From the NCBI GenBank assembly GCA_004555735.1, contig SFHH01000009.1, positions 1 through 42,734 on the forward strand: a stretch of DNA of 42,734 nt, read 5' to 3'. The DNA comes from Acidaminococcus fermentans (lineage in GTDB: Bacteria; Bacillota_C; Negativicutes; Acidaminococcales; Acidaminococcaceae). Shown piece after piece: positions 22,746-29,598 of the stretch; positions within the stretch are counted from its first letter, which is position 1; every line of letters begins with the position of its first letter. A program made the translations under genes and the position numbers. Below the pieces are notes generated by a model, which did not search any database, was not told where the DNA came from, and saw only the letters and a list, made by a program, of their open reading frames with translations.

Positions 22746-23726
22746 ATGAAACTCCCGAACGGCTTCGGCACCTGCTATAAGCTCAACGGTAATCGCCGCC
22801 GCCCCTGGGTCGTTAAAAAGACCATCAACGGCCATCAAAAAACACTAGGGTATTTTGCAACCTACGTGGAAGGTCTGAGCCATCTCTTTTCCGTCAATGA
22901 AACAGACACCATGCAAGCGAAAACCCCCTTTTCCGCCATCTACGAAAGATGGAAGAAGGAACATTTTCCGGGTCTGTCCGTGTCCTCTCGGAAAGCCTAT
23001 GAGATTTGTTTTAAGCATCTCTCACCCCTCCATTCCCGGCCTTTCGCCTCTCTCCGATACAGAGATCTGCAAGCCGCCATTGACGATGTGAAAAAGATTG
23101 CTGGATACGCCACGCAGAAGAAAGTCAAAGGGCTACTGGAACAGCTCTACGACTATGCCATCAGATACGACATAGTAACCACGGACTATGCCAGCCGCCT
23201 TTCCATCGACCCGCACATCCCGGTGCATAAGAAAAAGCCCTTCACCGTCCGAGAACGGAATCGGCTATGGGCTAATCTCGAAACGCCATTTGCAGTTGAT
23301 GTACTGATTCTGATTTATACCGGCATCAGATGCGGTGAATATCTTAATATCAAGGCATCCGATGTGAAGATTCGCCAGCGATGCCTGGTCATACGAAAAA
23401 GCAAAACCAGGGCGGGCATCCGGCAGGTCCCGGTCAGTAAAAAGATATGGCCGTTTGTCCTGGCCAGAATCCAGGCATCTCCCTGGCTCTGCCCCTGCCG
23501 TTCTTACGACTCTTTCCGCCGTCAGTGGGACAAGGTGATGAAAGCATTATCCATGCACCACACGCCCCACGAGACACGTCACACAGCCGCATCAATGCTC
23601 GATTCAGCAGGCATCAACGACACCGTGGTCAAAATGATTTTGGGCCACGCCAGAAAAGGGGTGACAAAAGCCGTATACACGCATAAAACCTTGTCCGAGC
23701 TCCGAAAAGCAGTGGATATTTTGTGA
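22746..23726 (+). CDS. Tyrosine recombinase, probable tail-fibre DNA invertase
   Basis: 326 residues from the ATG at 22746 (GAAAGG upstream). A frame starting 20 codons earlier runs over the ribosome site of the opposite gene. Residues ~1-50 resemble an arm-binding domain, ~60-150 the SAM-like core-binding domain, and ~165-326 the catalytic domain. Catalytic set: Arg195 (YTGIRCGEYL), Lys218/220, His275-x-x-Arg278 (HTPHETRHT), His301 (LGHA) and Tyr311. It is the only clear plus-strand gene in the prophage. It sits inside the late region between the lysis genes and the fibre cassettes, not beside the host junction as an integrase would. That location suggests it rearranges the cassettes, like Rci of plasmid shufflons. 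A phage integrase role is not excluded. A weak TATAAT (22719-22724) precedes it. Confidence 0.9.
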   Translation: MKLPNGFGTCYKLNGNRRRPWVVKKTINGHQKTLGYFATYVEGLSHLFSVNETDTMQAKTPFSAIYERWKKEHFPGLSVSSRKAYEICFKHLSPLHSRPFASLRYRDLQAAIDDVKKIAGYATQKKVKGLLEQLYDYAIRYDIVTTDYASRLSIDPHIPVHKKKPFTVRERNRLWANLETPFAVDVLILIYTGIRCGEYLNIKASDVKIRQRCLVIRKSKTRAGIRQVPVSKKIWPFVLARIQASPWLCPCRSYDSFRRQWDKVMKALSMHHTPHETRHTAASMLDSAGINDTVVKMILGHARKGVTKAVYTHKTLSELRKAVDIL

Positions 23727-23858
23727 GTAACCAGGTCTTTTCCTTTTTTAGCCATCGCCCCGACAGCGGCATCATAAGCCGATGCGTAAGGTGCTTTTCC
23801 TGTGCTTAACGTGGGCCCGTTGCGGCCTTGTCAAGGACATAAAGTGAGGTAAAATTGA
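23727..23858. other. Spacer between recombinase and fibre cassettes
   Basis: No coding frame is supported. A stop codon at 23856-23858 closes the frame of the following cassette, so that cassette has no start of its own. Confidence 0.5.
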
Positions 23859-24057
23859 CATGAAATTGCTTTCCAGGTATCCACCGATGAAATGGCTCCT
23901 CACATGCATCAAGAGAGAATGACAACATCTGATGGGAATCCTAATCCGATTGTTAACTTAGAAACCAGTGGGAAATTAAGTGGAGCGACTGTTCCTCAGC
24001 GTTTTGGATATACAAACAAGGCTACTGATACGGTAAATACAGTTAGTGCTGGCGGAT
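23859..24057 (+). pseudogene. Silent fibre-tip cassette A (truncated)
   Basis: The plus-strand frame reads QVSTDEMAPHMHQERMTTSD and onward to VNTVSAGG. The opening aligns with QLTTDETPIHSH of the expressed fibre at 24,605-25,204. It has no start codon or ribosome site. It breaks off after VSAGG, where the conserved GG..HNN..QP ending should follow, exactly where cassette B begins in another frame. It looks like a spare receptor-binding tip cut short by recombination. Confidence 0.75.
23881..23892 (+). repeat. Recombination core site a
   Basis: CCACCGATGAAA, an exact inverted partner of site d (24805-24816). It begins cassette A. Sequence to its left is unrelated to that of the other sites except for a few bases. 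Confidence 0.65.
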
Positions 24058-24069
24058 GCCACCGAGGAA
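24058..24069 (+). repeat. Recombination core site b
   Basis: GCCACCGAGGAA, an exact inverted partner of site f (24594-24605), at the first bases of cassette B. Confidence 0.65.
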
Positions 24070-24336
24070 ATAGCTTCCCACGGACACATGGTAAGAACCT
24101 GGAACACTGTAGCAAGCGGTGCCCCGCAGCTATACAGGGACGGGAAATGGGAACGCTATACACTGGGGGCTTTTAAGGTGTCTGGTGAATGGAAGGAAGA
24201 TGCTGGAACTACAGCAAATTCCCCGCAAGGCGGTCTGGGCGACCCTGCCGGAACCACGGATGGAACTGGCGGCAATGCGGCTCATAACAACCTTCAGCCA
24301 TCTGTAGCGGCATACTGCTGGCAACGTACAGCCTAA
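24058..24336 (+). pseudogene. Silent fibre-tip cassette B
   Basis: The frame reads ATEEIASHGHMVRTWNTVAS and on to GGNAAHNNLQPSVAAY, then CWQRTA and stop. This is the conserved ending of the fibre tips. No ribosome site is seen at its start, though an internal ATG exists at 24046. It ends tail to tail with cassette F, the two stop codons overlapping within GCCTAAGC (24331-24338). Confidence 0.8.
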
Positions 24337-24605
24337 GCGGTCCTACGCCAGCCATAACAGGCGATGGATGGGGGCATCGTGTTATGTGGTTGATTGCCGC
24401 CGAATTTGAGGTGCAAAACATCCGTATTATCGGTGGCCGAATTTCCCAAAGCCATACTCCCTTCCCACTTACTGCCACCATGCCGGACAAATGAAAAGGC
24501 TCCGGAAGCCGTTGGGTCGTCGTTAATTTCACTCAAGATATTCTGGTTCTTATTTACCTGCCGGAATTGGACATCGCCTTTAATTTTGGGCAATTCCTCG
24601 GTGGC
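24333..24605 (-). pseudogene. Silent fibre-tip cassette F
   Basis: Minus-strand frame of about 90 residues. It starts at ATEELPKIKGDVQFR and ends GGNQPHNTMPPSIACYGWRR, then TA and stop. It begins at the base that ends the stop codon of the 199-residue fibre, so it follows that gene exactly, as a spare end. An ATG lies at 24593, but no convincing ribosome site precedes it. The ending GWRRTA is shared with the expressed fibre tip. Confidence 0.78.
24594..24605 (-). repeat. Recombination core site f
   Basis: GCCACCGAGGAA on the minus strand, inverted relative to site b. Its first base is the last position of the upstream fibre stop codon TAG. Confidence 0.65.
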
Positions 24606-25204
24606 TATGCAGTTCTACGCCATCCATAAGCGGCGATGCACGGTTGAATGTTGTTGTGGGGCTGGTCGCCACCGGTTGGTTCCGTAGTTCGTGGACGGTC
24701 CGTTATTTTGGAACCAATTGTTCCTGCGTCAACTAACCATGAACTTTCCCCGCTGCTCCCTTTCTTTGTCGTATCGAGATAATAGACGTGGCTATGAATA
24801 GGCGTTTCATCGGTGGTGAGCTGATGTTTCCGTTCGCCATATTTTTGACCCGCCGTGTACGTAAAGTTTCCATAATCATCGGTGCCACTACCCTGTGCAA
24901 TCAGCGTATAGCCAGCTGGCAGGGCCTCCCAGGTGCCTCCGAAAAGGGTAGCCGGGCTCGTGCTGTCGTTGCTCCAGTAGTAACTGCCGACAGGGTGGGC
25001 GTCGAGTTTGGCCTGTTTATAGATTTCTTCTTTTGCGCTCTTTAAGGCATCAGCAACAATCGACTGTACCCACGCCGTAGATGCTACACGGTTGTCGCTA
25101 GCCGTGGAATCGGGGCTGGCCACGTACATAGCCCCCCACTTCTTATCCGTAGTCCCGATGGAACCTTCTCCGTCCACGTTGGGGACATAAGCCCGTGTAG
25201 TCAT
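24605..25204 (-). CDS. Short tail-fibre protein with switchable tip
   Basis: 199 residues. Residues 1-75 begin MTTRAYVPNVDGEGSIGTTD and contain a shaft-like WGAMYVASPDSTASDNRVAS segment. Residues ~76-130 are a collar-like domain (HPVGSYYWSNDSTSPATLFG). From QLTTDETPIHSH (about 129-140) the tip starts, and it ends GGDQPHNNIQPCIAAYGWRR, TA. The HxH motif and NNIQPC ending are typical of phage receptor-binding tips. The tip begins at core site d, so inversion with site a or b would replace it. The start overlaps the zinc-ribbon gene (ATGA). Confidence 0.85.
   Translation of the reverse strand: MTTRAYVPNVDGEGSIGTTDKKWGAMYVASPDSTASDNRVASTAWVQSIVADALKSAKEEIYKQAKLDAHPVGSYYWSNDSTSPATLFGGTWEALPAGYTLIAQGSGTDDYGNFTYTAGQKYGERKHQLTTDETPIHSHVYYLDTTKKGSSGESSWLVDAGTIGSKITDRPRTTEPTGGDQPHNNIQPCIAAYGWRRTA
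24805..24816 (-). repeat. Recombination core site d
   Basis: CCACCGATGAAA on the minus strand, inside the 199-residue fibre gene at the body/tip junction. It is a perfect inverse of site a, 936 bp end to end. Confidence 0.65.
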
Positions 25205-25365
25205 TCAGCCACCCCCTTTCCATCGCTCTCGTTGGTATCAGCTTCCGTAGTGTTCTCCGCTTCTTTCGGCGGCACGTAGGCAATGCAATCCTGGTTCACG
25301 CATTTCCCTTCTGCGTCCAGCTTATGGGCACAGTACGGGCATCTTTTCGGGAGTTTAAATCTCAT
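25201..25365 (-). CDS. Zinc-ribbon mini-protein in the fibre operon
   Basis: 54 residues, starting MRFKLPKRCPYCAHKLDAEG. Four cysteines arranged CPYC and CVNQDC suggest one zinc ribbon. An acidic tail with EAENTTEADTNESDGK follows. It overlaps the stop of the upstream assembly-like gene and the start of the short fibre, both by ATGA, so the three are translated together. Such small ribbons occur among phage tail genes, but no function is known to me. Confidence 0.8.
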   Translation of the reverse strand: MRFKLPKRCPYCAHKLDAEGKCVNQDCIAYVPPKEAENTTEADTNESDGKGVAE

Positions 25366-25802
25366 TGCAACGCCTCCATTTCTGCCTTATAGGCTTCTTG
25401 CAAGTCAGCGAAATCCTGTTTGATGCTTGCCTGGGCTTCCGTATCGCCCCTCAGACAGGCGATGTTATAAGAGCTGGATAACTCTTCCACCCCACTGTTA
25501 TAGTCGGCTGTGAGGGCCGTTTTCTTCTCTTTCACGGTCGGCTCGGCAGGGGGAACGTATTCCCTTTTGGCTTTTGCATCCAGGTAATCTTGGAGCTTTG
25601 CAAGATACCCTTCGTAGGTGTCGTTAGGATAGTTGTAAAAAAGGCTATCCGCGATACAGCATTTTTGGTTTTCGTCATACAAGACCATCCCGGGAAGATC
25701 ATCCACCCCGGAGTCAGTCTTAAAGTTATCCAGGGAGTCGATATAAACCTTTGAACCCTGGATGATCGTCACTTGTTCTTTTAAGATCTGAAAAACTTTC
25801 AT
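25362..25802 (-). CDS. Probable tail-fibre assembly protein
   Basis: 146 residues from the ATG at 25802, chosen for the strong AGAAGGAGG ribosome site. A longer frame crosses the inverted cassette. The N-terminus MKVFQILKEQVTIIQGSKVY leads to a loop with GMVLYDENQKCCIADSLFYN. The second half is helical (YEGYLAKLQDYLDAKAKREY, then LQEAYKAEMEALQ). Layout and position directly after the main fibre gene fit a tail-fibre assembly chaperone that helps the fibre fold or trimerise. Sequence match to named families is only weak. Confidence 0.65.
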   Translation of the reverse strand: MKVFQILKEQVTIIQGSKVYIDSLDNFKTDSGVDDLPGMVLYDENQKCCIADSLFYNYPNDTYEGYLAKLQDYLDAKAKREYVPPAEPTVKEKKTALTADYNSGVEELSSSYNIACLRGDTEAQASIKQDFADLQEAYKAEMEALQ

Positions 25803-25828
25803 TTTTCCTCCTTCTTCACTCTTCTTCA

Positions 25829-25842
25829 CTGCCGATGAAATG
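25829..25842 (+). repeat. Recombination core site c
   Basis: CTGCCGATGAAATG, a 12/14 match to site e in inverse orientation. Bases left of it are the ribosome-site region of the assembly gene and unrelated to fibre coding sequence. Confidence 0.6.
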
Positions 25843-26133
25843 ACCAGCCACGGGCACAGTGCCAGCGTGAGCACGAACGGGGCGCACCATCATGGCGTCA
25901 TGGGCGAAAAATCCACCGAGTACAAAAATCCTGTATACGGATTCTACGACTCGTCTAACTCTCATTTCGGCTTCGAAGACATCGGCACCGGCGACTGGGA
26001 TAATGCCCTGTGGAACACAAGCACAGACGGTGCCCACGCTCATACTGTGACCATCGGGGCTACTGGCGGCAATGTACCGCATGAAAACAGACAGCCGTAC
26101 AAAGTCGTGAACAAATGGTGTCGGACTGCCTAA
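25829..26133 (+). pseudogene. Silent, inverted fibre-tip cassette C
   Basis: The frame reads TADEMTSHGHSASVSTNGAH and ends ENRQPYKVVNKWCRTA. The ending equals that of the main fibre (ENRQPYKVVAKWLRTA), but the body differs. It lies tail to tail with the main fibre gene, the stop codons overlapping in GCCTAAGC (26128-26135). An ATG exists at 25840 without a ribosome site. Inversion about sites c and e would join it to the main fibre. Confidence 0.85.
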
Positions 26134-27269
26134 GCCGTCCTGAGCCACTTTGCGACGACCTTATATGGCTGGCGGTTCTCGTGCCCAAGGCCACTGCCTG
26201 TAGGCTCAATAGTGATCGTGTGGGTGTGGGAACCAGCGTTAGAAGTAGTCATGTTTTCCCAATGCCCTGCACTAGATCCTGTTGCCGCATTATCCGGGTT
26301 CGACGGATTCGTTCGGCTATATCCATGATTATGATTGCCATCTGTGGAGCAGATTGCTCTATGACTATGGGGTGCCAGTTCAACGGCAGAGAGTGGGTGT
26401 TTGACCTCGCCCCCGGTATCGCCTAAAGCATAGGTGTATTTCGTCCCGGTTTCCCAGTAGTCACCAGCCCCTACTGCGACCTGGCCTTTTTGCGTCATAA
26501 TCCAGGTAGTGCCGGGGAACACGGTGTTCGGGTCAGTGCTGTTTTCGAATTCTAAGACGATCCCGACAGGGTAAATCAGGTCGTACAGCTCCAACGGGCT
26601 GTGCCCAGCCCTCTCCCATCCTCCGGTAGCGGAAAGGAATTTTTTCCCGTCCCCAGCTTTGGGGGCAGGTACAAACCCCCGCACCCCAGAAGAAGCATCA
26701 GAGCAACCCTTGAAATCGCTGTGGGCTTCTGGGTCGGTGAGATGATATTCGAAATCTTCTTCTCGAGCGTATACGTCACTCGTGATTTCTACTCCGACAG
26801 ACGACGCATTGCCTACGGACGTATAAATGGCAAACTCCTGCACATCCATTTTGTACGTCTTGTCTGGAATCCATTCGCCGTGCTTGGCATCCACGGCATA
26901 GGCGTACCCGTAGAACGTTTCCTCGCCTTTATATCCTCCCCACCCGGAGTCGGTGTAAGAATCGCTGGAAACTTTGGCATAAATCCCGATTTCAGTGGCA
27001 CTGAAACCAGCTCCTTCTGCGATACCGTCATTGGAATACGCAAAGTACAGCACGTTACGGGCTTCTGACACATCAGCGTTTACCACCTCGGCCACCCTTG
27101 TGATGGGGGCAGTCATTTTCTTCGAGATAAGTTCCGTCCGGGTAGTCCCGTCAGAAATCCCATCCCCGATTTCGCATTTTGTAAAAACAAGGGGCTTGCT
27201 CATAGATGCGGACAGCTCGATGAGGTGCATCCCGGCTTCCCCGATATTCACGTTGCTAAACTCGCTCAT
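26130..27269 (-). CDS. Main tail fibre protein with switchable tip
   Basis: 379 residues. Residues 1-165 form the baseplate-attaching domain (MSEFSNVNIGEAGMHLIELS, later GFSATEIGIYAKV). Residues ~170-235 are a shaft (YHLTDPEAHSDFKG, FLSATGGW). From ~236 (YDLIYPVGIVLEF) a collar-like domain follows, then HPLSAVELAPHSH (~290-302) starts the tip. The tip has several HxH pairs (NHNHGYS, SHTHTI) that could hold metal ions, and ends GHENRQPYKVVAKWLRTA. It recognises the host surface. Core site e (26376-26389) marks the body/tip junction. It lies after the gpI-like gene, as expected for a contractile phage. Confidence 0.92.
   Translation of the reverse strand: MSEFSNVNIGEAGMHLIELSASMSKPLVFTKCEIGDGISDGTTRTELISKKMTAPITRVAEVVNADVSEARNVLYFAYSNDGIAEGAGFSATEIGIYAKVSSDSYTDSGWGGYKGEETFYGYAYAVDAKHGEWIPDKTYKMDVQEFAIYTSVGNASSVGVEITSDVYAREEDFEYHLTDPEAHSDFKGCSDASSGVRGFVPAPKAGDGKKFLSATGGWERAGHSPLELYDLIYPVGIVLEFENSTDPNTVFPGTTWIMTQKGQVAVGAGDYWETGTKYTYALGDTGGEVKHPLSAVELAPHSHRAICSTDGNHNHGYSRTNPSNPDNAATGSSAGHWENMTTSNAGSHTHTITIEPTGSGLGHENRQPYKVVAKWLRTA
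26376..26389 (-). repeat. Recombination core site e
   Basis: CTGCCGTTGAACTG on the minus strand, inside the main fibre gene. Inverted partner of site c; the enclosed segment is 561 bp. Confidence 0.6.
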
Positions 27270-27284
27270 TGATTCACTCCTTTC

Positions 27285-28058
27285 TTATTGCACAGCTTTC
27301 TGACGGATGTTCCCATCAGCATCCACGTAAAACAGGTTGTCGAAGTCACCGATTTGGGAAGTGGGCGATGGGCTGACTTCCTGCCCGTGCCGTACCATCA
27401 CGGGGGACGGCTTTAATCCATTCAGGGTGATTTCGATGTTGTCGGCCTTGTCCACCTCATGGATGCCACGAGCCACGTTGAAGCTGACAGAACTTCGTTT
27501 GACTTTATCCCCTGCCAGCCTACCGACCTCGGCCTTGCAGTGCTTTCGGACAACGGCACCTGTATATACAGGGCTGTAAACGGGCACGGTCCGTGCCGCC
27601 TGGATGGTCATATTAGCCGGAATGATCAGCCGGGCATACCTACGAATCTCGTTGATTCTTTCGGTCATATCATCGGCCAGGTTGAGTACCACAGTATAGC
27701 TGTCGGGGTGTACGCCCAGGGTAACGGCTCCCTTGTGATACATCCCATCAGTCAGCACCTCGAAAGATTTTTCGGTGTAGGGAGTCGTTCCGTTGACCAT
27801 TAAAAAGATAGCGGCTCGTCGGTCGAAGATGCTTGCCCCTTCCGGTGGATAAATCCCCAGCATCTTTTCCCACCTCTCAACCCCAGCAATGTCAGTGTTG
27901 AAGATAAAGGTGTTCGCAAACCATCGCCAGATCTGGCCATACAGAGTGTTAAATTCCTGGTTTTCAGCCTGGCAGATTGCCAGGATTTCCTTGGCGTTTT
28001 TAAGCACCCAAGGGGTGTATTTTTCCAGTCGTACATTACGGGTTATTTTCTTCATCAT
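27285..28058 (-). CDS. Baseplate protein, DUF2313/YmfQ (gpI-like)
   Basis: 257 residues. The N-terminal half has the helical YmfQ/DUF2313 pattern (NAKEILAICQAENQEFNTLY, WRWFANTFIFNTDIAGVERW, MLGIYPPEGASIFDRRAAI). The C-terminal part is beta-rich with a short repeat-like end (DNLFYVDADGNIRQKAVQ) that may contact the fibre. It links the baseplate rim to tail fibres in Mu- and PBSX-type phages. It overlaps the gpJ-like gene by 4 nt and precedes the fibre gene by 15 nt. Confidence 0.87.
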   Translation of the reverse strand: MMKKITRNVRLEKYTPWVLKNAKEILAICQAENQEFNTLYGQIWRWFANTFIFNTDIAGVERWEKMLGIYPPEGASIFDRRAAIFLMVNGTTPYTEKSFEVLTDGMYHKGAVTLGVHPDSYTVVLNLADDMTERINEIRRYARLIIPANMTIQAARTVPVYSPVYTGAVVRKHCKAEVGRLAGDKVKRSSVSFNVARGIHEVDKADNIEITLNGLKPSPVMVRHGQEVSPSPTSQIGDFDNLFYVDADGNIRQKAVQ

Positions 28059-29176
28059 GCTCCCCCAGAAACGTCAGAAATTGTCCCGATTGTGGCCAGG
28101 GCATTATTGGCCAGCTCCACGTTTTCCTCTGTTCCGTTCAGCGTCGTGTGGCTAATATCGGCCACATACGGGCGGGCCAACAGGCGACTTTCAATCTGAC
28201 TGATACGGATAACGATGCCACGATTCTCATACCGGCTGGTTGTCACCACTTCGGTGTCCTGCCACCCCTTGTTCAGCTCGTCAAAATACGCCTGGATGGT
28301 GGCGGTAATGTCCGCAAGGCAGGTGGAAAAGGTATCAGTGCCCAGGAATTTAATGTTTAACCCAATGTTGACCGCACTCTGGGCAGCGGCTTCAACGGTC
28401 ACACGATGCCCAATGGGGGCAATCCCCACTCCCTTCTGATGGTACGGTACCGGGTCCAGGGCTTCCTGTACCTCGCTTACGAATTCTGGCTCAGGGGGCT
28501 TGTGTTCGCTCGTCATGAACACAACTTTCACAGTTCCGCCGCCGTCCCATACCGGGTAGACCTTCACACCGCCCACCCCTTTGATGGCGTTCACCTTTTC
28601 CTGGTAGTCAGCGATGTTCCCCCCGTATGCTTGGGTTTGAAAACTTTCAAGATACCTTTTCCGAAATGCTTCTGTTTCTTCTTCATCTTCCCCAGGCACG
28701 ATAACATTCACGATTTTGGCGGACTCTAATCCAGCCACATAGTCAATAGGGATTGCTCTGCCGCTGACCTTGTTTCCTTCAGTACCGGATTTTTCGCATT
28801 GGGCCATATACTGATTGCCCCCGGCAGTCAGCCTTTTAGTGACAACGTAGTTCAATTCGTCCACGGAATAGCGACTCCCAACGGGGAGTACAACCGTGGC
28901 CGGTGTGGCCTCGATGGTCACATAGGCATAAGTCGCTTCGTAAGGTTCCAGGCCCCGTTCTTTGGCTCTCTCGATCAGATGTTCACGGTCGGCAGTATCC
29001 CCGAATGTATTTGTCATGAAGTAGTCCAGGGCAGCATACATGAGCATGAATTCAATGGCTGCCGGTTTCGTGGCATCAAAGGCGATGGAACCTTCTCGTT
29101 TATCAATATCTTTAGACATAACCGAAAGCATCCGCTTCTCGATCACATCCTCTGTTTGTCCCTCATACATTGGCAA
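28055..29176 (-). CDS. Baseplate J-like protein (Mu gp47 / XkdT type)
   Basis: 373 residues. N-terminal QTEDVIEKRMLSVMSKDIDK, then a region with HLIERAKERGLEPYEATYAY and the family block ETEAFRKRYLESFQTQAYGG, NIADYQEKVNAIKGVGGVKV and VYPVWDGGGTVKVVFM. C-terminal IGHRVTVEAAAQSAVNIGLN completes the standard layout. It forms the baseplate wedge in contractile tails. It overlaps its neighbours on both sides, which keeps baseplate proteins in proportion. Confidence 0.95.
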   Translation of the reverse strand: MPMYEGQTEDVIEKRMLSVMSKDIDKREGSIAFDATKPAAIEFMLMYAALDYFMTNTFGDTADREHLIERAKERGLEPYEATYAYVTIEATPATVVLPVGSRYSVDELNYVVTKRLTAGGNQYMAQCEKSGTEGNKVSGRAIPIDYVAGLESAKIVNVIVPGEDEEETEAFRKRYLESFQTQAYGGNIADYQEKVNAIKGVGGVKVYPVWDGGGTVKVVFMTSEHKPPEPEFVSEVQEALDPVPYHQKGVGIAPIGHRVTVEAAAQSAVNIGLNIKFLGTDTFSTCLADITATIQAYFDELNKGWQDTEVVTTSRYENRGIVIRISQIESRLLARPYVADISHTTLNGTEENVELANNALATIGTISDVSGGA

Positions 29177-29594
29177 TTCTCACCTCTTTCTGGGCTTGTA
29201 GATTCCCGTAGATGGTAATCACGGTAAACTTTGCCAGGACGCTTCCGCCCTTGTCGTAGCTGAGGTCGAAATTAGTCACATCCGTGATGCGATCGTCCTG
29301 GGTCAGTGCTTCCTTGATTCTTCTTGGGATTTCCGGCAATACAAAAGGGATGGGCTTTCCGAAAAGCTCGGCTAACTCCACCCCATAGTTCCAACTGTAG
29401 ATGATGTTCTGATACCGCTCAGTGTTCAGCACCTTGTACACAGCCTGTTCTACGGCTTCCAGGTTATCCGTGATAGTTCCGGAGATGCGATCATCATCTA
29501 TCATCATCCGATACGTTTTGTTCGGATATACCTCAGTCGTCTTAATGGCCACAGCCCCAACAGGCCGGGCCGGGTCCACAGGTAAAAGGCTCAT
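29163..29594 (-). CDS. Baseplate wedge protein, gp25/XkdS-like (DUF2634)
   Basis: 143 residues. Pattern of the DUF2634/XkdS family: an early turn with KTYRMMIDDDRISGTITDNL, then EAVEQAVYKVLNTERYQNII, YSWNYGVELAELFGKP and IPRRIKEALTQDDRITDVTN. This is the gp25-like fold that joins wedge and sheath in contractile tails. It overlaps the gpJ-like gene by 14 nt. Confidence 0.9.
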   Translation of the reverse strand: MSLLPVDPARPVGAVAIKTTEVYPNKTYRMMIDDDRISGTITDNLEAVEQAVYKVLNTERYQNIIYSWNYGVELAELFGKPIPFVLPEIPRRIKEALTQDDRITDVTNFDLSYDKGGSVLAKFTVITIYGNLQAQKEVRIANV

Positions 29595-29598
29595 TCAC

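Noticed and set aside
22746..23726. Simple phage integrase call for the recombinase
   Set aside because: Not excluded, but ranked lower because it lies inside the late genes beside inverted fibre cassettes and away from the host junction.
23892..24336. Two plus-strand frames as independent expressed genes
   Set aside because: They begin in mid-domain, lack ribosome sites and match fibre tips; silent cassettes explain them better.
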